Of a stretch of DNA of 64,000 bases, positions 1-9,106 are shown one piece after another. Every line of letters begins with the position of its first letter. Position 1 is the stretch's first letter. Both the position numbers and the translations under genes were made by a program. The DNA lies in the NCBI GenBank assembly GCA_035438985.1, contig DAORJK010000002.1:124001-188000 (forward strand), read 5' to 3'. The stretch is from UBA4408 sp002389785. Its GTDB lineage: Bacteria > Bacteroidota > Bacteroidia > UBA4408. Below the pieces are notes generated by a model. That model was not told the origin of the DNA. It worked only from the letters and a program-made list of their open reading frames with translations, and made no database searches.

Positions 1-468
1 GCCTTCATTTTTTTAATTAATAGCTCTTGCAAAAAGTATCCCGATGGGCCTTGGATTAGTTTGACATCAAAAGAAAAAAGATTAGAACGGTCTTGGAAAA
101 TGGATTATCTAGAAATTGGAGGCATTGACTCAACCACTTATTTTATGGATGAAAATGACAGTGGATATAAATTTAATGAATTGAGGTTTTATTTTGAACG
201 AGATAGGTCATTCATTAAATATAATTCTTTGACACATCCATATGGCGCTTTTGTTTATTTCGATTGGAATTTTTCGGATAATAGAAAAAATTTAGTGATT
301 CGTAAGGTGTACCAATATCCACCTTATTATAGCTTCAAAGATCGAGTTGGCCCATTTTGGGTAAATGAAAAAGTAGAATTTAGAATTAGGAAATTAACCA
401 AGAATGAATTGTGGCTTGAATCTACTTTTAGTGGTAACTTAATCAAAGCACATTTTAATGATTATTAA
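1..468 (+). CDS. Putative lipoprotein, 5' end outside window
   Basis: The open frame runs in from the left edge, so the gene is truncated at its 5' end. A TTG at 61 would be an artificial start. The in-frame residues before it form a hydrophobic stretch ending in a lipobox-like Asn-Ser-Ser-Cys (Cys codon at 28-30) followed by Lys-Lys, typical of Bacteroidota lipoproteins. The mature part begins with a Tyr-Pro-Asp-Gly-Pro motif and an Arg-Ser-Trp-Lys-Met segment, which I associate with a family of small lipocalin-like Bacteroidota lipoproteins of unknown function. The rest is rich in aromatic and charged residues, consistent with a beta-barrel or beta-sandwich. It precedes three other envelope genes on the same strand. 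The lipoprotein call is firm; the function is unknown. Confidence 0.7.
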   Translation, partial: AFIFLINSSCKKYPDGPWISLTSKEKRLERSWKMDYLEIGGIDSTTYFMDENDSGYKFNELRFYFERDRSFIKYNSLTHPYGAFVYFDWNFSDNRKNLVIRKVYQYPPYYSFKDRVGPFWVNEKVEFRIRKLTKNELWLESTFSGNLIKAHFNDY

Positions 469-484
469 TTTGTTTTGTTTATTA

Positions 485-492
485 AAAGGAGG
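485..492 (+). promoter_or_regulatory. Strong Shine-Dalgarno for the gene at 499
   Basis: AAAGGAGG lies 6 bases before the ATG at 499. Strong Shine-Dalgarno sequences are uncommon in Bacteroidota, so this one decides the start: the in-frame TTG at 475 lies upstream of it and would add eight charged residues before the signal peptide. Confidence 0.7.
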
Positions 493-498
493 CAAAAA

Positions 499-2541
499 AT
501 GAAATTTAAGGCTACATTAATTTTTGTACTAGTATTTTTAATTCCGGAATTTGGCACTTCGCAAATTTTAAATGAACAACAGCGAGTATTAAAATACTGG
601 TATTATCGCGAAAGACTAAAAACACAATTTGTAATGGGTATTGGCCAAGGAGATGGCGAATCAATGCCCTTTGAAGAAAGAGTAAATCCTAAATATGACC
701 CAGGGATTGAACAAATAGTGCATAATAGTGATGCAACCATTTCTCTCTCATACTACATTATTGTATTGGCTCTAGAATACGAATTACTTCAAAAAAATAG
801 TCAAGAAACTTGGCAAACAGAATTGGAGCTTTTTTATGCTATTGATGCAATAAATAGGGTAGATAGAAATGCCGAAGGATATTATGGAAAGTCGCCTAAA
901 TTGGATGGATACTATATAAGGGATGATGTTTGTATTGGTTGTGATTTTCGTTCAAATAAGCCATTAATGAACGCTATAGCAGCTTCTAATTGTTCCAAAT
1001 TAAATACAAGAAGTTTAAATTCAAATATTACATGGATAAAAACAAGTGGTGAGTATTGTTCAGGATCTATTCCTCATCAAGGAAAAAAGGATAGCTATGA
1101 AGGAAATTTTACAAGTGTTGATCAAAACATTCACCTTTACTTAGCAATGCATTTTATTATAAGCCGATTTTCAAATTTGGATGTTTCTGATTTGCCCAGC
1201 CAATACAGCTCTCTAACTTTTTCAGATAATAACTCAAACACAAATTTTGGAAATGCAGCCAAAGAAATAATGGTTCGCTTAATAAACTATATGCATAAAC
1301 CTAATAAACTCAGCACAGTTGGTCATTGGGATATAAAAGATCCTGACGGTAGCAGAATCCACAACGACTGGGGAGGAAATGCTTGGTTTTTAAGCCCAGG
1401 ATTTTCAGGAGCAGTAAAAAAGGACTGTAGTCATGAAAATCCATCGTTATTTATGAAAACCTTTGACTCGCAATGGCATATTGCGCTATTAGCTCATTTG
1501 GCTATGTTTACTTCTCCATGGTACTTTTATAGATATTCGGATGGTTTAAAGTTTATGAATTTAATGACTGTAAATGGACCAGGAAAATATTACGGTGTTT
1601 CAAAGTATGTAATTTATTCAAATCAATATAGTGGGAGGTACAATAGTTCATTGCACAAATACCCAATGATTCAAATTCCACTTATTAACAAATTGCTTTA
1701 CAATATACCCGACATGCACACAAAAGATTACTATCGCGATTTATTAGATGAAGCACCTTGCTTTGGACCTTATAATTATAGCGATAAGTGCAATTCTGTT
1801 TTATATCCTAGTACCAATTGGTCTTCAAGTAGTTTAATAATTCATCCAGAAAATAGAGGAAATTGTGATCCAGGAAGCTTTATTGGTGATTACAATGGCT
1901 TAGATTACATGCTCTTGTTTAATTTGTTTTATTTAACCCGTTCCGAACCCGAAAAGCTTTATTTTAATGATTTGTATAATCATCATGTAATTTCAGATTT
2001 TCCTACCGGTGTTTATTATGGTAGCCAAGGCGATCCTGCTGATATTATTAGCCATAATACCATTACCGCCGATAATCACATTGCATTAAATGGTGACGTT
2101 GAATACCGTGCAGGAACTAGCATTGAGTTAACTACCAACTTTACAGTTGATGCCAACGCAAGGTTTTACGCCCATATTGACGATGTAGCATGTGTGGGCA
2201 TTGCCAATGAATTTGAGCGCCAAAATTTGCAAAGTGTAAACAGCATTAAAAATGAAATCATTAAAAGCAAATTAAATCCGGTTGCATTTGATGCTGAAAT
2301 ATTTCCGGTTCCGTTTAATGATAATTTTAATTTAAGAATAGGAATCTCAACAATATCAAACATTCAAGCAACATTAACAGAAATGAACGGTAAGTTAATT
2401 CGTACACTATTTGATGCGACACTTGATCAAAAAGATATTTTTCTTAGTTTTCCAACAAGCGATTTAAAACGTGGTTTTTATTTGGTTACGCTCACAGTAA
2501 ATGGAGTTAGCAAGACTTTTAAGTTAATTAAGAGCAATTAG
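499..2541 (+). CDS. Secreted protein with T9SS type A sorting domain
   Basis: A 680-residue protein starting at the ATG behind AAAGGAGG. The N-terminus is a signal peptide (Lys, hydrophobic core, Thr-Ser-Gln cleavage region near residue 22). The central 450 residues are rich in Trp, Tyr, Asn and Cys and include helical stretches, but I do not recognise the fold; an alpha/alpha-toroid enzyme is possible. Around residues 510-560 there is a His-Asn-Thr-Ile ... Phe-Tyr-Ala-His segment of the strand-rich type that often precedes T9SS signals. The last 80 residues form a type A sorting domain (Phe-Pro-Val-Pro-Phe-Asn start, Gly-Phe-Tyr-Leu-Val near the end, basic final strand). It should be exported by T9SS and anchored or released at the surface. 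The next gene starts 2 bp downstream. Confidence 0.8.
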   Translation: MKFKATLIFVLVFLIPEFGTSQILNEQQRVLKYWYYRERLKTQFVMGIGQGDGESMPFEERVNPKYDPGIEQIVHNSDATISLSYYIIVLALEYELLQKNSQETWQTELELFYAIDAINRVDRNAEGYYGKSPKLDGYYIRDDVCIGCDFRSNKPLMNAIAASNCSKLNTRSLNSNITWIKTSGEYCSGSIPHQGKKDSYEGNFTSVDQNIHLYLAMHFIISRFSNLDVSDLPSQYSSLTFSDNNSNTNFGNAAKEIMVRLINYMHKPNKLSTVGHWDIKDPDGSRIHNDWGGNAWFLSPGFSGAVKKDCSHENPSLFMKTFDSQWHIALLAHLAMFTSPWYFYRYSDGLKFMNLMTVNGPGKYYGVSKYVIYSNQYSGRYNSSLHKYPMIQIPLINKLLYNIPDMHTKDYYRDLLDEAPCFGPYNYSDKCNSVLYPSTNWSSSSLIIHPENRGNCDPGSFIGDYNGLDYMLLFNLFYLTRSEPEKLYFNDLYNHHVISDFPTGVYYGSQGDPADIISHNTITADNHIALNGDVEYRAGTSIELTTNFTVDANARFYAHIDDVACVGIANEFERQNLQSVNSIKNEIIKSKLNPVAFDAEIFPVPFNDNFNLRIGISTISNIQATLTEMNGKLIRTLFDATLDQKDIFLSFPTSDLKRGFYLVTLTVNGVSKTFKLIKSN

Positions 2542-2543
2542 GT

Positions 2544-3107
2544 ATGAAAGCAAAATTTCTAATTATTATCTGTTTCCTAAATATTCATTTATTGTACTCA
2601 CAATCTGTATTTGAGGTACGTCACACTGTACCAAGTTTCGGATTTGACTGGCCAATAGCTGCTACAAAATATTTGGATACGCTTGGAATGGTTTTATATA
2701 GTGCAGAAACAAGTGATTCAACAGTATTTGTGGGGCAATTGGTAATGAGTGATTCATCCTTGCTTTCGCAAATTAATGCCGGCTTAGCACCATCAGATTC
2801 TGAGTATGTTCCATCAAATGATACCACCACAGATATACTTCTAATTCATAAAATTATGTTTGAAAATATGTTTGATAGTGTAAATGAAATTTATTTCAAC
2901 AGAATTGAACTTGCTGATACAACTATAAAATGTATGGAATTAGGTATTTCATTTTTTGAAGGCGATGACCCGGAAATGATTTTATTTGCAAAAATTTATT
3001 GTAAAGAAAATGATATTTATACATTTTTGCTCATGGGTCTTAAGCGAAAAGAAACCGAGTTAACTGCTCAACGAAATGCCTTTTTTAATTCAATTATTTT
3101 AAATTAA
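2544..3107 (+). CDS. Small secreted protein, unknown function
   Basis: A 187-residue protein starting 2 bp after the preceding stop, so probably translated from the same mRNA. A signal peptide is clear (Met-Lys-Ala-Lys, hydrophobic core, Leu-Tyr-Ser-Gln cleavage site near residue 20). The mature part is acidic and mixes short strands and helices. It ends in a Lys-Arg-Lys-Glu-Thr-Glu helix and a final hydrophobic strand, as in periplasmic or surface-exposed proteins. I recognise no domain. Its place between a T9SS cargo and a lipoprotein suggests an envelope role. Confidence 0.7.
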   Translation: MKAKFLIIICFLNIHLLYSQSVFEVRHTVPSFGFDWPIAATKYLDTLGMVLYSAETSDSTVFVGQLVMSDSSLLSQINAGLAPSDSEYVPSNDTTTDILLIHKIMFENMFDSVNEIYFNRIELADTTIKCMELGISFFEGDDPEMILFAKIYCKENDIYTFLLMGLKRKETELTAQRNAFFNSIILN

Positions 3108-3119
3108 TTTATTTCAACG

Positions 3120-3644
3120 ATGAAACATTATTTGTATTTTCTACTGTTGCTTTCATTTGTAAGTAATTCGTGCAAAAAAGATAAAACTGAGCCAATGGAA
3201 ACTGCTATTGTTGAAAATCCTGTAGCTAGTGCACAAAAAAAATTTTCGTGTTTAATTAATGGGAATACATTTGAAACCGATTCAGCGCAGGCATTTTATT
3301 TTATCGACTCGCTTAACCATTCAAAATTCATGGGAATTGATGGGATTGATTTTGCTGATACTACTTCGGTAACTGTGGGTTTTATTGATTCAACAATTCA
3401 AGAAAAAATTAATTTAAACGACACAATTTATTTTGACAAGGCAAGTGCATTAATGATAAAGCAAAATAATGGCGTTTCTTTATATTATGATGGATATTCG
3501 GGCTATTTAATTTTTACTGCATTAGATACAATAAACAACTTTGTGAGCGGAAAATTTAAGTGTTCGCTGGTTGAACTAAGTGTGAATGATACTGTACATA
3601 TTACTAATGGGCGGTTTCAAAATGTGCACTATGAAATAAATTGA
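3120..3644 (+). CDS. Putative lipoprotein, DUF6252-like
   Basis: A 174-residue protein with a lipoprotein signal peptide. A hydrophobic core is followed by Val-Ser-Asn-Ser-Cys-Lys-Lys, giving a lipidated Cys at about residue 18. The body has the pattern of a beta-sandwich: an N-terminal Phe-Ser-Cys-Leu-Ile-Asn-Gly strand, a central Gly-Tyr-Leu-Ile-Phe strand, a Val-Ser-Gly-Lys-Phe strand and a terminal Ile-Thr-Asn-Gly-Arg-Phe strand. This layout is common in Bacteroidota lipoproteins grouped as DUF6252; that family name is from memory. It starts 12 bp after the previous gene and closes the first cluster. It converges on purL. Confidence 0.7.
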   Translation: MKHYLYFLLLLSFVSNSCKKDKTEPMETAIVENPVASAQKKFSCLINGNTFETDSAQAFYFIDSLNHSKFMGIDGIDFADTTSVTVGFIDSTIQEKINLNDTIYFDKASALMIKQNNGVSLYYDGYSGYLIFTALDTINNFVSGKFKCSLVELSVNDTVHITNGRFQNVHYEIN

Positions 3645-3698
3645 ACACTTTTGTAGCAAAAAAAATCCTAAAGGAAAGTTTATTTCTTACTTAAGATA

Positions 3699-5945
3699 TT
3701 ACTCAACCTGCTCTAACTTTTTTTCCAACACCGTATCGTAAATTTCTTTTGCTTCTGCAACGCTAAAAAATACTTCATCGTCAATTACTATATCCGTTTC
3801 GGCTACGTCACCTATATAAGTAAATTCAACAGAAGTAATGCTCATAAAATCAATAAAAGCATCTTCATCGCTATCTTTCACACTTACTACAACACGACCT
3901 TGTGCTTCGCCAAACAAAAAGGCATCCTTTCTAAAATCTTCATCCGTTGAAATATCAAAACCTAAACTATTTACCATGGCACTTTCGAACAAGGTTATAA
4001 ACAAGCCACCGTCGGCACAATCGTGCGCCGATTGTACCAAGCCTTTTTGTATTAATTTTCGAATGGCGCGTTGCACCTGATATTCTTTTTCCAAATCAAA
4101 ATAAGGAGCAGGACTTAATTTTACACCGTGATACGAATACAAGTATTCTGAACTACTTATATCGTTTTGCGATTCACCAATTAAATAAATTCGGTTACCT
4201 GCTTCTTGAAATGCAAGGCTGGTAGCAAATTCTTTATTGTCAAGTATTCCTAACATTCCAATAGTAGGAGTAGGGAAAACCGGTTCAGTAACATCGCCCT
4301 TCACCGATTGATTGTAAAAACTAACATTTCCTCCGGTTACCGGAGTATCAAATTTTACACATGCTTTACCCATTCCTTTGATGGCTCCAACGAATTGCCA
4401 ATATACTTCGGGATTGTAAGGGTTTCCAAAATTTAAACAATTGGTCACCGCTACCGGTACACCTCCCGAACACACAATATTTCGAGCAGCTTCGGCAACC
4501 GCAATGGCACAACCTGTTTCAGGATCAGCATTTACATAGCGTGAATTGCAATCCACCGTTAAAGCCAATGCTTTGTCGGTTCCTTTTATATTTACAAGTG
4601 CAGCATCACTTGGATAATTGGTACTCATGTTGGCAGTACCAACCATGGAATCGTACTGTTGTATTACCCACTTTTTGGAAGCAATGTTTGGATGCGATAA
4701 CAGGTGTTTCGCAACTTCCACATAATCTTTTGGTTCAGCAACCGAATCAAGTGTAAAATTTTTAGAAGCGGCAAAAGAAGCAGGTTCCTTAAACTCACGC
4801 TTATAAACAGGAGCGCCTCCTCCTAAAACTAAATCACGCGCCGGAACATCGGCTACTAGTTCGCCCTTCATGTAAAATTCGAGGCGCTTGCTGGCAGTTA
4901 CAATTCCTATTTCTTCACAATTTAAATCCCATTTCTCGAATACAGCATTTACCACATCTTCTTTGCCTTTATCAACCACTATCAACATGCGCTCTTGCGA
5001 TTCGGATAATAGAATTTCAAACGGCTGCATGTCTTTTTGACGAGTTGGAACTTTATCCAAATAAATTTTCATTCCATGCTCACCTTTTGCGCTCATTTCA
5101 CTGGTACTGCAAATAATTCCGGCAGCACCCATATCCTGCATACCTACAACAGCGCCGGTTTTAATAACTTCTAAAGTAGCTTCCAACAATAATTTTTCCT
5201 GAAATGGATCTCCAACTTGTACAGCCGGTAAATCGTTGGCCGAATCCTCGGTGATGTCGGCTGAAGCAAAAGTGGCTCCATGTATACCATCCTTTCCGGT
5301 AGCTGAACCTACAATAAAAACAGGATTTCCAACCCCTTTAGAGATGGCCGAAATAGTTTCGCCTACTTTTACGATACCTGCACTCATAGCATTTACCAGC
5401 GGATTCACATTGTAGCATTCGTCAAAAAAGACTTCACCACCTACGGTAGGAATTCCAAAGGCATTTCCATAATCACCAATTCCTTTAACAACGCCTTTCA
5501 TGAGCCATTGTGTACGCGCAAGGTTGAGGTCGCCAAAACGCAAGGAATTTAATTGAGCAATAGGACGCGCTCCCATGGTAAAAATATCCCGATTAATCCC
5601 TCCAACACCGGTGGCAGCTCCTTGATAGGGCTCTAAAGCAGAAGGATGATTGTGTGATTCAATTTTAAAAGCACAGGCTAATCCATCTCCAATATCCACC
5701 AAACCTGCATTTTCTTCGCCGGCTTCTGCCAGTATGCGCGAACCTTTTTTAGGCAAAGTTTTTAACCAGGTTATTGAATTTTTGTAACTGCAATGCTCAC
5801 TCCACATTACGCTAAAAATACTGAGCTCGGTAAAATTGGGTGTTCGTCCCAAAATGCTCTTTATTTTATCAAATTCCTCTGCTAATAATCCTAATTTTGC
5901 TGCTGTTTCAGTAGTTACTACTTTTTCAGCTACAGTTTTTCCCAT
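3699..5945 (-). CDS. purL: Phosphoribosylformylglycinamidine synthase subunit PurL
   Basis: A 748-residue protein of the length expected for the stand-alone small PurL, which works with PurS and PurQ. It makes FGAM from FGAR, ATP and glutamine-derived ammonia in de novo purine synthesis. Diagnostic segments are Trp-Ser-Glu-His-Cys-Ser-Tyr-Lys near residue 47, Glu-Ser-His-Asn-His-Pro-Ser near residue 97, Gly-Ala-Ala-Thr-Gly-Val-Gly-Gly just after it, and the second-half Ala-His-Asp-Cys-Ala-Asp-Gly-Gly motif. PurS and PurQ are not in the window. On the minus strand a weak -7-like TAATTTCG lies about 25 bp before the ATG. Cytoplasmic housekeeping enzyme. Confidence 0.97.
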   Translation of the reverse strand: MGKTVAEKVVTTETAAKLGLLAEEFDKIKSILGRTPNFTELSIFSVMWSEHCSYKNSITWLKTLPKKGSRILAEAGEENAGLVDIGDGLACAFKIESHNHPSALEPYQGAATGVGGINRDIFTMGARPIAQLNSLRFGDLNLARTQWLMKGVVKGIGDYGNAFGIPTVGGEVFFDECYNVNPLVNAMSAGIVKVGETISAISKGVGNPVFIVGSATGKDGIHGATFASADITEDSANDLPAVQVGDPFQEKLLLEATLEVIKTGAVVGMQDMGAAGIICSTSEMSAKGEHGMKIYLDKVPTRQKDMQPFEILLSESQERMLIVVDKGKEDVVNAVFEKWDLNCEEIGIVTASKRLEFYMKGELVADVPARDLVLGGGAPVYKREFKEPASFAASKNFTLDSVAEPKDYVEVAKHLLSHPNIASKKWVIQQYDSMVGTANMSTNYPSDAALVNIKGTDKALALTVDCNSRYVNADPETGCAIAVAEAARNIVCSGGVPVAVTNCLNFGNPYNPEVYWQFVGAIKGMGKACVKFDTPVTGGNVSFYNQSVKGDVTEPVFPTPTIGMLGILDNKEFATSLAFQEAGNRIYLIGESQNDISSSEYLYSYHGVKLSPAPYFDLEKEYQVQRAIRKLIQKGLVQSAHDCADGGLFITLFESAMVNSLGFDISTDEDFRKDAFLFGEAQGRVVVSVKDSDEDAFIDFMSITSVEFTYIGDVAETDIVIDDEVFFSVAEAKEIYDTVLEKKLEQVE

Positions 5946-6052
5946 GTCTTTTTTTGAAAATTGTACGCGAAATTAACACTATCTCTGCGCATTTTCTAAT
6001 TAATTATTTTAACTATAGGGGCTTTATTTTAAGCAGCTAGCTTGGTATTTTT

Positions 6053-6060
6053 TATATTTG
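6053..6060 (+). promoter_or_regulatory. -7 promoter element (TAnnTTTG) for the gene at 6090
   Basis: TATATTTG is a perfect match to the Bacteroidota -7 consensus, 29 bp before the ATG at 6090. No clear -33 TTG is seen at the usual spacing. Transcription starting just downstream would exclude the in-frame TTG at 6042. Confidence 0.5.
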
Positions 6061-6089
6061 CCTCAAGAACAAGCTGGTTCTTATACTAT

Positions 6090-7616
6090 ATGTTAGTTTC
6101 AATACTACTTTCTTTCGTTTACTTTCTGTTTTTCATATCCCTTTTTTATCGGTTTTCTTTTTTTGAAATTGACGGATTTTCAAGAAAGTACCTCGTTTGG
6201 GTATTTGCTATTAAAGTGTTATTCGGTGTAGTGTTGATTGAAATTTACAGCCATTTTTATACGACACGCAGTGCTGCCGATGCCTTTAAATATTACGATG
6301 ATGCCAAAGTAATTTATGCTGCATTATGGAGCCATCCGCTCGATTATTTGAGGATGACCTTCGGAATAAATTCAGATGCCTTGGATTTATATCCTTATTA
6401 TCAAAAAATGAACAATTGGTATTTGGCCGATAGTTATACCTTTTATAACGATAGTCGTTCCGTTATTCGCTTTAATGCACTGGTATTTCCTTTTGCTTTC
6501 GGGCGCTATGTGGTGCACATGATTTTTATGTGTTTTTTATCCTTGTGCGGATTGGTAGCATTATTTAAAGCTTTTATGCCTTTTTTTAAACAACGCTTGG
6601 CTTCGTTGGCAATCGCTATTTTTTTAGTGCCATCTGTTTTGTTTTGGGGGTCGGGTGTGTTAAAGGAAGGATTAATTTTATTCGCTTCCGGTTATTTGAT
6701 TTATTATTTTTTTAAGTGGTTGAAGGAGGATAATAAACTTCAACCAGGTTTTTTTTTCGTTCTGTTTATTGGCTTAATGATGCTGATTAAAGTACATATT
6801 CTTATTTCCTTGATTCCGGGTTTTTGTATCGTATGGTGGCATGTGCGGAAGCCTCAAAGTTCTATTTATTTGAAAACTGTTATTGCTGTAGTTGCAGTAT
6901 TCTTGTTGGCTTTTGCAGTATCTTTTACGAAAGAGGAGAGCAATCCATTTTACATGCTGGCACAAAAGCAAAGAGACTTTGTGAATTTAGCAAAGGGAGG
7001 ATTTTATTTTGAACTACAAAACAATTACAAGGATACATTTTATGTTGAAGAGAAAGATAGAGCGAAGGTGCTTTTGGCGAACGATTCGGTAAATTGGCGA
7101 TTGGCAGATGGGGTTAAATTTTATCGTTGGTCGAAGGAGGAATTAACCGATACTTTTATTCAAAAAAATCAGCAAACCAATTCTTATCGTTTGCTGATGC
7201 ATCTCGATAGTTCAGGAAGTAGAATTTACGTTCCCAGCATTGAGCCCAATGTTTGGAGTGTAGTTATGAGTTTGCCGATTGCCCTTAGCAATGTGCTTTT
7301 TCGACCTTTTGTTTTTGAAGCAGCCAATTACCTCTCACTGTTTGCGGCTCTTGAAAATTTATGGATTTGTTTTTTTATGCTCTTGATGTTATTATTTTTT
7401 AAGGTTCCTAAAAAGGAGGAGCAAGCTATATTTATTTTTTGTTGCTCGTTTGTGCTGATACTATTTTCAATCATTGGATTAACCACTCCGGTAATGGGAG
7501 CAATTGTGCGCTATAAGATTCCGGCTTTGCCTTATTTGTTTTTAGTATTTATGTTGCTTACCGATGCTGAAAAGCTACGCAACAAATTTCCTTTTCTAAA
7601 AAAATTCAATCGCTAA
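6090..7616 (+). CDS. Polytopic membrane protein, unknown function
   Basis: A 508-residue protein from the ATG at 6090; the frame stays open to a TTG at 6042, but the promoter evidence argues against that start. It has about ten hydrophobic segments: clusters over the first 50 residues, then residues 130-290, then a C-terminal set from about 390. A soluble loop of about 100 residues sits in the middle (about 285-380). The N-terminal extracytoplasmic region carries Ser-Ala-Ala-Asp-Ala-Phe-Lys-Tyr-Tyr-Asp-Asp. The layout recalls lipid-linked glycosyltransferases or polysaccharide polymerases (GT-C or Wzy type), but no catalytic motif is convincing. It ends 7 bp from the convergent xanthine-dehydrogenase-type gene and has no obvious operon partner. 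Confidence 0.75.
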   Translation: MLVSILLSFVYFLFFISLFYRFSFFEIDGFSRKYLVWVFAIKVLFGVVLIEIYSHFYTTRSAADAFKYYDDAKVIYAALWSHPLDYLRMTFGINSDALDLYPYYQKMNNWYLADSYTFYNDSRSVIRFNALVFPFAFGRYVVHMIFMCFLSLCGLVALFKAFMPFFKQRLASLAIAIFLVPSVLFWGSGVLKEGLILFASGYLIYYFFKWLKEDNKLQPGFFFVLFIGLMMLIKVHILISLIPGFCIVWWHVRKPQSSIYLKTVIAVVAVFLLAFAVSFTKEESNPFYMLAQKQRDFVNLAKGGFYFELQNNYKDTFYVEEKDRAKVLLANDSVNWRLADGVKFYRWSKEELTDTFIQKNQQTNSYRLLMHLDSSGSRIYVPSIEPNVWSVVMSLPIALSNVLFRPFVFEAANYLSLFAALENLWICFFMLLMLLFFKVPKKEEQAIFIFCCSFVLILFSIIGLTTPVMGAIVRYKIPALPYLFLVFMLLTDAEKLRNKFPFLKKFNR

Positions 7617-7623
7617 AAATTAG

Positions 7624-9036
7624 CTAAACGCTCAATTTTTCTAATAAACCCGCAGGGGCGATTGTGCTTGGAAATAATTCAATAAAATGTGCAAAAAATA
7701 ATTGACGCGCCAGAAGACGTTTATATTCAGTTGTTCCTCTGGCATCACTAATGGGTAGTATTTCAGATTGAAGAATTTTTGCAGCATCTTTTAGTACTTG
7801 TTCAGTGACTGTTTTTCCAACAAGGAAATGAGCTGTTTCAGCTAACAATTTAGGATAAGCAAAAACACCGCCCATACTTAAGGAAGCTGTTTTAATAACT
7901 GAATTTTCTGTTGAAACAAGTAATGCCGAATTAACACTTGCAATGTCAAGATGCTTTCGTTTGCTCACTTTTTCAAAATTTAAAACTGCAGATTGGGTGG
8001 GGAGTTCAAACACAATTTGTACTAAATTTTCTTCTGGTAACTTATCTAGAGTTTTGTAAGCTTTGTAAAAATCTTTTAAATAAATGTTTCTTTTCTGATT
8101 GTCTTTTTCAAGAACAATTTTTGCATTTAAAGCAAGAAACAATATGCTCATATCGCCAATTGGAGAGGCATTCACAAAGTTTCCCGCCAAGGTAGCCATG
8201 TTGCGAATAGGAGTGGAGGAAATTAATTTCAATTGCTGGTATAAATTGGGAAATAGAGCACAAATGAGTGCATCGTTTCGCAATTCTTCAACCGTTACCG
8301 AAGCACCAATTTCTATTAAGTTTCCGTTTTTTCGAATTCCTTTCATCTCCGGTTTGTTGAGCACAAAATCAATAGATTCGTGCACCATCGCTGCGTGTTT
8401 TTGCACATATACATCGGTTCCTCCTCCAACTTTTACTCGTTTTGTTACCACATTATTTGAAGGAGCCATTGCTTGTAAGCTTGCTTTAATTCCAGTGAAA
8501 TATTCGGGTAAATACTGTTGTTGCACCAACCAATGAATGATATTTTTTTCGTCGCGTTCTTTTACTTTTTCTACAATTAAGGCAGCAGCTCGTTCAAGCG
8601 ATTTGTATCCGGTGCAACGACAAATATTTCCATCAATGGAAGCCAAAGCCTGAGTATAATCAGGATTTTTACTGCTCATGCAAAACCCGATTAACGACAT
8701 AACAAAACCAACCGTACAAAATCCACATTGCGTTCCACCGGTATCAACAATTGCCTGTTGTACCGGGTTAAGTGCAGGACCATTGATTCCCTCCACAGTA
8801 ACTATGTGCTTTCCGGCAGCATTACCGAGTGGCATCAAGCAGGAAGTCATCGATTGATAGTGCATTTCACCATTTTTTAATTCTCCAACCAGCACTGTAC
8901 AAGCGCCACAATCGCCTTCACGGCAGCCAATTTTGGTTCCTTTTAAATGACTGTGGTAGCGCACGAAATCTAGCATTACGCTACCTGCAGGCTCATCGGT
9001 TGTAATAGTTTGGGAATTAAGAATAAATTCAATCAT
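7624..9036 (-). CDS. xdhA: Xanthine dehydrogenase-type small subunit (2Fe-2S and FAD)
   Basis: A 470-residue protein with the electron-transfer modules of molybdenum hydroxylases in order. The plant-type 2Fe-2S ligands are Cys38, Cys43, Cys46 and Cys66. The second, helical 2Fe-2S domain has Cys104, Cys107, Cys139 and Cys141. The FAD-binding domain has Val-Gly-Gly-Gly-Thr-Asp at about 203-208 and Leu-Ala-Gly-Asn-Phe in the middle. This matches XdhA of bacterial xanthine dehydrogenases, which oxidise hypoxanthine and xanthine to urate. The molybdopterin subunit (XdhB) is not beside it: the next gene downstream is an unrelated membrane protein on the other strand. It may therefore serve a distantly encoded partner or a related substrate. 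It is divergent from a MOSC gene, which fits molybdenum-cofactor chemistry. Confidence 0.9.
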   Translation of the reverse strand: MIEFILNSQTITTDEPAGSVMLDFVRYHSHLKGTKIGCREGDCGACTVLVGELKNGEMHYQSMTSCLMPLGNAAGKHIVTVEGINGPALNPVQQAIVDTGGTQCGFCTVGFVMSLIGFCMSSKNPDYTQALASIDGNICRCTGYKSLERAAALIVEKVKERDEKNIIHWLVQQQYLPEYFTGIKASLQAMAPSNNVVTKRVKVGGGTDVYVQKHAAMVHESIDFVLNKPEMKGIRKNGNLIEIGASVTVEELRNDALICALFPNLYQQLKLISSTPIRNMATLAGNFVNASPIGDMSILFLALNAKIVLEKDNQKRNIYLKDFYKAYKTLDKLPEENLVQIVFELPTQSAVLNFEKVSKRKHLDIASVNSALLVSTENSVIKTASLSMGGVFAYPKLLAETAHFLVGKTVTEQVLKDAAKILQSEILPISDARGTTEYKRLLARQLFFAHFIELFPSTIAPAGLLEKLSV

Positions 9037-9092
9037 GCTATTTATTTCAGGTAAAGTTAAATTTTTTCTACAGCAATCTTAGTAAGGTTTAG

Positions 9093-9100
9093 TAATTTTG
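9093..9100 (+). promoter_or_regulatory. -7 promoter element (TAnnTTTG) for the MOSC gene
   Basis: TAATTTTG matches the Bacteroidota -7 consensus exactly and ends 6 bp before the ATG at 9107. Initiation about 5-7 bp downstream would give a leaderless or nearly leaderless mRNA. The in-frame TTG at 9098 is part of this box. Confidence 0.45.
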
Positions 9101-9106
9101 AAACAA

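Noticed and set aside
8099..8536. 145-codon plus-strand open frame opposite the xdhA-like gene
   Set aside because: It is the reverse of a well-supported conserved gene with all cofactor motifs; the translated product has no recognisable domain or signal.
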